Shown here one piece after another: positions 11,761 through 15,247 of a stretch of DNA of 15,247 nucleotides. This DNA is from an uncultured Prevotellaceae bacterium (lineage in GTDB: Bacteria; Bacteroidota; Bacteroidia; Bacteroidales; Bacteroidaceae): NCBI GenBank assembly GCA_946415695.1, contig CAMKTM010000032.1:1-15247 (forward strand), read 5' to 3'. A program made the position numbers and the translations under genes. The notes beneath the pieces are model-generated. The model had not been told where the DNA came from. It saw only the letters and a list, made by a program, of their open reading frames with translations, and did no database searches. Position 1 is the first letter of the stretch; each line of letters opens with the position of its first letter.

Positions 11761-13794
11761 ATGCCACGATACGCTGACGTCATACTCCCGTTGCCGTTGC
11801 AGGGGACTTTCACTTACGCGCTGCCTCCCGACTGCGAGGTTGTGCCGCAGGTGGGATGCCGTGTGATTGTGCCCTTCGGCAGCAGAAAGTTCTACACTGC
11901 CATTGTGATGCGCCTTCACGACGAGACGCCACCCTACCCCACCAAGCTCGTCTCGGAGGTGCTCGACGCCTCGCCTGCCGTCCTGCCCGCACAATTAAGC
12001 CTTTGGCAATGGATCAGCGACTACTATCTCTGTTCGATGGGCGATGTCTTCAAGGCAGCTATTCCTGCGGCGCTCAAGCCGAAGTGCGAGACGAAGAAAG
12101 GGGCAAGGAGCAAGGGGCAGGGAGCAGGAGGTTTGTCTGGGCAGGAAGCTTTCTCTTGCCCCCCGGCCCTTGCCCCTTGCCCCTTGAGCGATGTCCAGCA
12201 GCAAGCCATGGAGGGCATTGTCAGCCAGTGGCAGACGCACGACGTATGCCTTTTGCACGGCGTGACAAGCAGCGGAAAGACGGAAATCTACATCCACCTC
12301 ATGAAGAAGGCCATCGAGGAGGGGAAACAGGTGCTCTTCATGCTGCCGGAGATTGTATTGACCACGCAGCTGACGGAAAGGTTGCGGCGCGTCTTTGGAA
12401 ACCGTATGGGGGTCTATCACTCCAAGTACAGCGACAAGGTGCGGGCCGAACTTTACCAGAAGATGCTCTCCGAGGAGCCGTACGACATCGTGGTGGGGGT
12501 GCGCAGCAGCATCTTCCTGCCTTTCCAGCGCCTCGGGCTTCTCATCATCGACGAGGAGCACGAGACGTCTTTCAAGCAGCAGGACCCTGCCCCACGCTAT
12601 CACGCCAGGAATGTAGCTCTCGTCATGGCGAGACAGGCCGGCGCGAAGGCCTTACTCGGTTCTGCCACGCCATGTTTGGAGTCGTACCACAACGCCTTGG
12701 TCGGCAAGTATGGCCTCGTTACGCTGAAGACACGCTATGCCGGCCTCAGCCTGCCCGACATCGAGATTGTAGATGTGCAGGAGATGCGCCGGAAGAAGTT
12801 AATGGGGAGCGGGCTCTTTTCTCCGCAGCTGCTTGCACACATACGCAAGGCATTGGAGCAGCGGCAGCAGGTTATCCTCTTCCAGAACCGCAGAGGCTAT
12901 GCGCCTGTCCTCGAGTGCCGCGAATGTGGCTGGACGCCCCGTTGCGAGAAATGCGACGTCAGCCTGACCGTTCATCGCGGTCTCAGGCAAATGGTCTGCC
13001 ACTATTGCGGCAAGGCCTACGACATCCCGACCGTCTGTCCGAACTGCGGAGGGCGCGACCTCTCCTCCAAAGGTTATGGGACTGAACGCATCGAAGAGCA
13101 ACTGCAGGCCATCCTGCCCGAGGCACGCATCGCACGAATGGACCTCGACACGACACGCTCGCGCCAGAACTACGAACAGATTCTGCATGACTTCGAGGGG
13201 GGAAACACCGACATCCTCATCGGCACGCAGATGGTGACGAAGGGCCTCGACTTCGACCGCGTCAGCCTTGTGGGCATTCTCTCTGCCGACTCTATGCTTG
13301 CCCAACCCGACTTCCGCAGCTACGAACGCGCTTTCCAACTTATGGAGCAAGTAGCCGGCAGGGCGGGACGGAAGGAGTCCGTCGGACACGTCGTCCTGCA
13401 AACTCGTGATGCCAGCAACGCCATTGTCCGCCAAGTTCTGGCGCACGACTACGAAGGCATGTACGCAGAGCAGGCAGAGGAGCGAGAGCTGTTCCGCTAT
13501 CCGCCCTTCTGCCGCGTCATCTTCATCTACTTAAAACATCGCGACGAGGCTGTCGCCGAAAGCCTTGCGACAGACTTTTCAGTTCTGCTCCGCCAAGTCT
13601 TCGGCGAAAGGGTGTTGGGGCCCGACACGCCTCCCGTGAGCCGCATCCAGCGCCTGCACATACGAAAGCTCATCCTGAAGATGGAACTGACGGCTCCCAT
13701 GTCTGCCGTACGCGAGCGTCTCCTTGCGCTGCAGAGCCAAATTCTGCAGATGCCCGGGTATCACTCGGCGCAGGTGTATTATGATGTAGATTGA
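11761..13794 (+). CDS. priA: Primosomal protein N' (replication restart helicase)
   Basis: PriA is the 3'-to-5' DNA helicase that reloads the replisome at stalled forks. The 677-residue product has the N-terminal DNA-binding part (MPRYADVILPLPLQGTFTY), Walker A GVTSSGKT (167-174), Walker B IIDEEH (262-267) and the helicase motif GSATP. Eight zinc-binding cysteines are present (C386, C389, C395, C398, C413, C416, C426, C429), followed by GTQMVTKGLDF and the QVAGRAGR motif. The frame is open back to a GTG at 11701, but the promoter covers that region, so the ATG at 11761 is the start. Residues about 113-141 are an unusual Gly/Ala/Pro-rich insert encoded by a GGGGCAAG repeat. It diverges from acpP. 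Confidence 0.96.
   Translation: MPRYADVILPLPLQGTFTYALPPDCEVVPQVGCRVIVPFGSRKFYTAIVMRLHDETPPYPTKLVSEVLDASPAVLPAQLSLWQWISDYYLCSMGDVFKAAIPAALKPKCETKKGARSKGQGAGGLSGQEAFSCPPALAPCPLSDVQQQAMEGIVSQWQTHDVCLLHGVTSSGKTEIYIHLMKKAIEEGKQVLFMLPEIVLTTQLTERLRRVFGNRMGVYHSKYSDKVRAELYQKMLSEEPYDIVVGVRSSIFLPFQRLGLLIIDEEHETSFKQQDPAPRYHARNVALVMARQAGAKALLGSATPCLESYHNALVGKYGLVTLKTRYAGLSLPDIEIVDVQEMRRKKLMGSGLFSPQLLAHIRKALEQRQQVILFQNRRGYAPVLECRECGWTPRCEKCDVSLTVHRGLRQMVCHYCGKAYDIPTVCPNCGGRDLSSKGYGTERIEEQLQAILPEARIARMDLDTTRSRQNYEQILHDFEGGNTDILIGTQMVTKGLDFDRVSLVGILSADSMLAQPDFRSYERAFQLMEQVAGRAGRKESVGHVVLQTRDASNAIVRQVLAHDYEGMYAEQAEERELFRYPPFCRVIFIYLKHRDEAVAESLATDFSVLLRQVFGERVLGPDTPPVSRIQRLHIRKLILKMELTAPMSAVRERLLALQSQILQMPGYHSAQVYYDVD
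12098..12185. repeat. GGGGCAAG inverted microrepeat inside priA
   Basis: Positions 12098-12118 (AAGGGGCAAGGAGCAAGGGGC) match the reverse complement of 12165-12185 at 19 of 21 positions. The element has the look of a Bacteroidales intergenic microrepeat but lies in frame within priA. It encodes the linker between the N-terminal and helicase domains. Confidence 0.75.
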
Positions 13795-13821
13795 GTTCAA
13801 GCCCATCCTTCCCACAGCGAG

Positions 13822-13895
13822 TTGTTTGCTTGTACATGTACGTGCAATTGCTTGTACATGTATAAGCAATTGCTTTTACATGTACAAGCAAACAA
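13822..13895. repeat. Nested palindrome after priA
   Basis: A perfect 19-bp inverted repeat (13822-13840 with 13877-13895) encloses a 36-nt centre. The centre holds two copies of GCAATTGC and a third copy of TGTACATGTA (13853-13862; the other two are in the arms). No T tract follows, so it is not an ordinary terminator. It resembles a REP-like extragenic palindrome or a protein-binding cluster. Confidence 0.8.
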
Positions 13896-14207
13896 TCCCC
13901 CCTACCGCATCAGGCAAAATCAAAGAGGGTGAGCCGAAATTATTAGTGTCCGGGGAATTCGGCCAGAAAGCTGTCAGCCCAGAGACGTCCGGTCTGCTGC
14001 CTGAGCAACTACAGGAGCGCAAGAGCGCCCTGGGTATATATGATGGAGAAATAAACAGCGCCCCGACAGTGCAAAAGCATTGTTACGATGAAATGCTTTT
14101 GCACTGTCAAGGCGCAATTTGTTGTGGTGCTCGTTCTTAGGACGATGCCATTGGTGGTGGCTCAATGCCCTTTCTTCGCTTTACTCAAGCGCAGGCGGAA
14201 CAGGGCG
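13896..14207. other. Gene-free stretch after priA
   Basis: No credible gene is seen between the palindrome and the pseudogene. Apart from a large hairpin at 14058-14115, it holds only a small CGCTT/AAGCG inverted pair near 14174-14192. Confidence 0.5.
14058..14115. repeat. Large perfect hairpin, 17 + 5 bp
   Basis: GACAGTGCAAAAGCATT (14065-14081) pairs perfectly with 14092-14108 around a 10-nt loop. Outside a CC/AA internal loop, GCGCC (14058-14062) pairs with GGCGC (14111-14115). There is no T tract on either side. It could be a tiny inverted-repeat element, or a bidirectional transcription barrier between priA and glyA. Confidence 0.75.
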
Positions 14208-14457
14208 TTATTGCTTCAGAACAGGACGGATGGTGAACCCGTAGGAAGAGAGATAGTAAGTCGTTGAGGCTCTCGACAAATCGTTGTGCAGGCAATAGGG
14301 ACTGATAGAGGCGATAGAGTGTGGCATGTAGCGTGCTGAAGCCCAGAATGAACCATACTCGCCGCAACCCTCAAATATCGTTCCGTCCTTGCCCCCACGC
14401 TGTTTGCAAACCCGCTGCCATCAGCAGCAGAACTGCGAAGACACTTCTTGATTTCAT
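14208..14457 (-). pseudogene. Remnant of a secreted protein with a FISUMP-like C-terminus
   Basis: The ATG at 14455-14457 starts a clear signal peptide (MKSRSVFAVLLLMAAGLQTAWG), but its frame stops a few codons later. Another minus-strand frame then runs on as GTIFEGCGEYGSFWAS to YYLSSYGFTIRPV and ends at TAA (14208-14210). The YWSS...YYL...G(F/Y)SVRPV pattern is typical of the C-terminus of Fibrobacter-paralog-like surface domains in Bacteroidetes. One extra base in the C5 run 14392-14396 (G5 on the coding strand) would explain the break. Even repaired, the protein would be only about 82 residues, so most of the ancestral gene is gone. The family call is tentative. Confidence 0.5.
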
Positions 14458-14497
14458 AATTCTTGCTATTTAAATGGGGATGACAGGCCCAATGGGC

Positions 14498-15247
14498 TTA
14501 ATAGGCAAAGATGGGATAGCCCTCCATGATGGCGTTGACTTCGCTGCGCACCTGGGCGATGACCGTCTCGTCCTCGGGGGCGTTCAGCACGCGCTCGATG
14601 AACTCTGCTATCTTCACCATGAGGTCTTCCTTGGCACCACGTGTGGTGATGGCAGGTGTGCCAAGACGGATGCCGGAGGTCTGGAAGGCGCTGCGGCTGT
14701 CGAAGGGCACCATGTTCTTGTTGACAGTCAGGTCGGCGGCAACGAGTGCCTTCTCCGCCACCTTGCCCGTCAGGTCGGGATACTTCGAGCGCAGGTCAAC
14801 GAGCATAGAGTGGTTGTCCGTGCCGCCGGAGACAATGTCGAAGCCGCGCTTGATGAGTTCATCGGCCAGGACGGCGGCATTCTTCTTCACCTGCTTTGCC
14901 CATTCCTTGAACTCGGGCTGCAATGCCTCGCCGAAGGCCACGGCCTTGGCTGCGATGACGTGCTCCAAAGGTCCGCCCTGAATGCCAGGGAAGACGGCAC
15001 TGTTCAGCAAGGCCGACATCTTCTTGACTTCGCCCTTAGGCGTTGTCTTGCCCCACGGGTTGTCGAAGTCCTTGCCCATGAGGATAATGCCGCCGCGCGG
15101 ACCGCGAAGGGTCTTGTGCGTCGTGCTGGTCACGATGTGGGCATACTTCACGGGGTTGTCAAGAAGTCCGGCGGCTATCAGTCCGGCAGGATGCGCCATG
15201 TCTATCATCAGGATGGCTCCCACCTTGTCGGCAATCTGACGCATACG
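14498..15247 (-). CDS. glyA: Serine hydroxymethyltransferase, C-terminal part (cut by window end)
   Basis: GlyA interconverts serine and glycine using PLP and tetrahydrofolate, supplying one-carbon units. About 249 codons of the C-terminal part are visible, and the frame continues past the window edge. Motifs include IDMAHPAGLIAAG, with the Asp and His that contact PLP, and the Schiff-base lysine in STTHKTLRGPRGG (lysine codon at 15113-15115). FPGIQGGP, GGTDNHSMLVDL and the C-terminal TSGIRLGTPAITTRG follow. The gene ends normally with TAA at 14498-14500. A short GCCC/GGGC hairpin follows the stop but lacks a T tract. The ATG near 15244 is internal, not the start. Confidence 0.97.
   Translation of the reverse strand, partial: RMRQIADKVGAILMIDMAHPAGLIAAGLLDNPVKYAHIVTSTTHKTLRGPRGGIILMGKDFDNPWGKTTPKGEVKKMSALLNSAVFPGIQGGPLEHVIAAKAVAFGEALQPEFKEWAKQVKKNAAVLADELIKRGFDIVSGGTDNHSMLVDLRSKYPDLTGKVAEKALVAADLTVNKNMVPFDSRSAFQTSGIRLGTPAITTRGAKEDLMVKIAEFIERVLNAPEDETVIAQVRSEVNAIMEGYPIFAY

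Noticed and set aside
11856..13085. 409-codon plus-strand frame inside priA in another frame
   Set aside because: The composition is Arg/Ala/Gly-rich without domains, while the priA frame carries all helicase and zinc motifs.
13822..13895. CRISPR-like array after priA
   Set aside because: The TGTACATGTA units are short, spaced unevenly and arranged as inverted repeats, with no spacers and no Cas genes.
13826..14140. 104-codon plus-strand frame after priA
   Set aside because: It runs through the nested palindrome and most of the 14058-14115 hairpin, and its translation is repetitive (two near-copies of a VRAIACTCI-like stretch made by the repeat).

Overview
The window looks like a chromosome segment from a Bacteroidales bacterium, most likely Prevotella or a close relative. 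The reasons are the many Bacteroidetes-type promoters (TAnnTTTG, often with TTTG exactly 19 nt upstream), the near absence of Shine-Dalgarno sites before core genes, the acpP-fabF-rnc order, the UpxY/NusG-like, GH3-like and DUF3108 families, and short Bacteroidetes-style microrepeats in intergenic DNA. Species cannot be fixed from sequence reading alone.

Positions 1 to about 3750 form an AT-richer accessory stretch. It holds a polyvalent-protein-kinase-like gene split by a -1 frameshift at a T7 run (205-842), behind a leader full of GTGTAA/TTACAC repeats. Three unrecognised genes follow on the minus strand (2494 back to 1093) with one promoter at the upstream end, then one small unrecognised plus-strand gene (2817-3128). 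The gaps are unusually rich in candidate RNAs. Five units pair a Bacteroidetes promoter with strong predicted helices that begin at or near the expected transcription start: 873-1032 (+), 2631-2796 (+), 3130-3205 (-), 3321-about 3411 (+) and 3583-3657 (+). None is recognised as a known family here. This is the most novel part of the window.

The accessory stretch stops at tRNA-Phe(GAA) on the minus strand (3751-3823), whose 3' end faces it. That is the usual layout for an element integrated at a tRNA 3' end, although no second attachment site is visible. tRNA-Pro(CGG) (4050-4122) and a NusG/UpxY-like gene (4214-4729) follow on the plus strand.

Positions 4747-11507 hold a long minus-strand run that reads acpP, fabF, rnc, GH3-like enzyme, Ig-like lipoprotein and DUF3108 protein in the direction of transcription. 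Most gaps are 3-23 nt, so one operon is likely. It links fatty-acid synthesis and RNase III to an adenylate-forming enzyme and two exported proteins. priA (11761-13794) diverges from acpP, has a near-leaderless promoter, and carries an in-frame GGGGCAAG-type repeat between its N-terminal and helicase domains. The 700-nt gap after priA holds two large palindromes and a broken remnant of a secreted protein (14208-14457). The window ends inside glyA on the minus strand.
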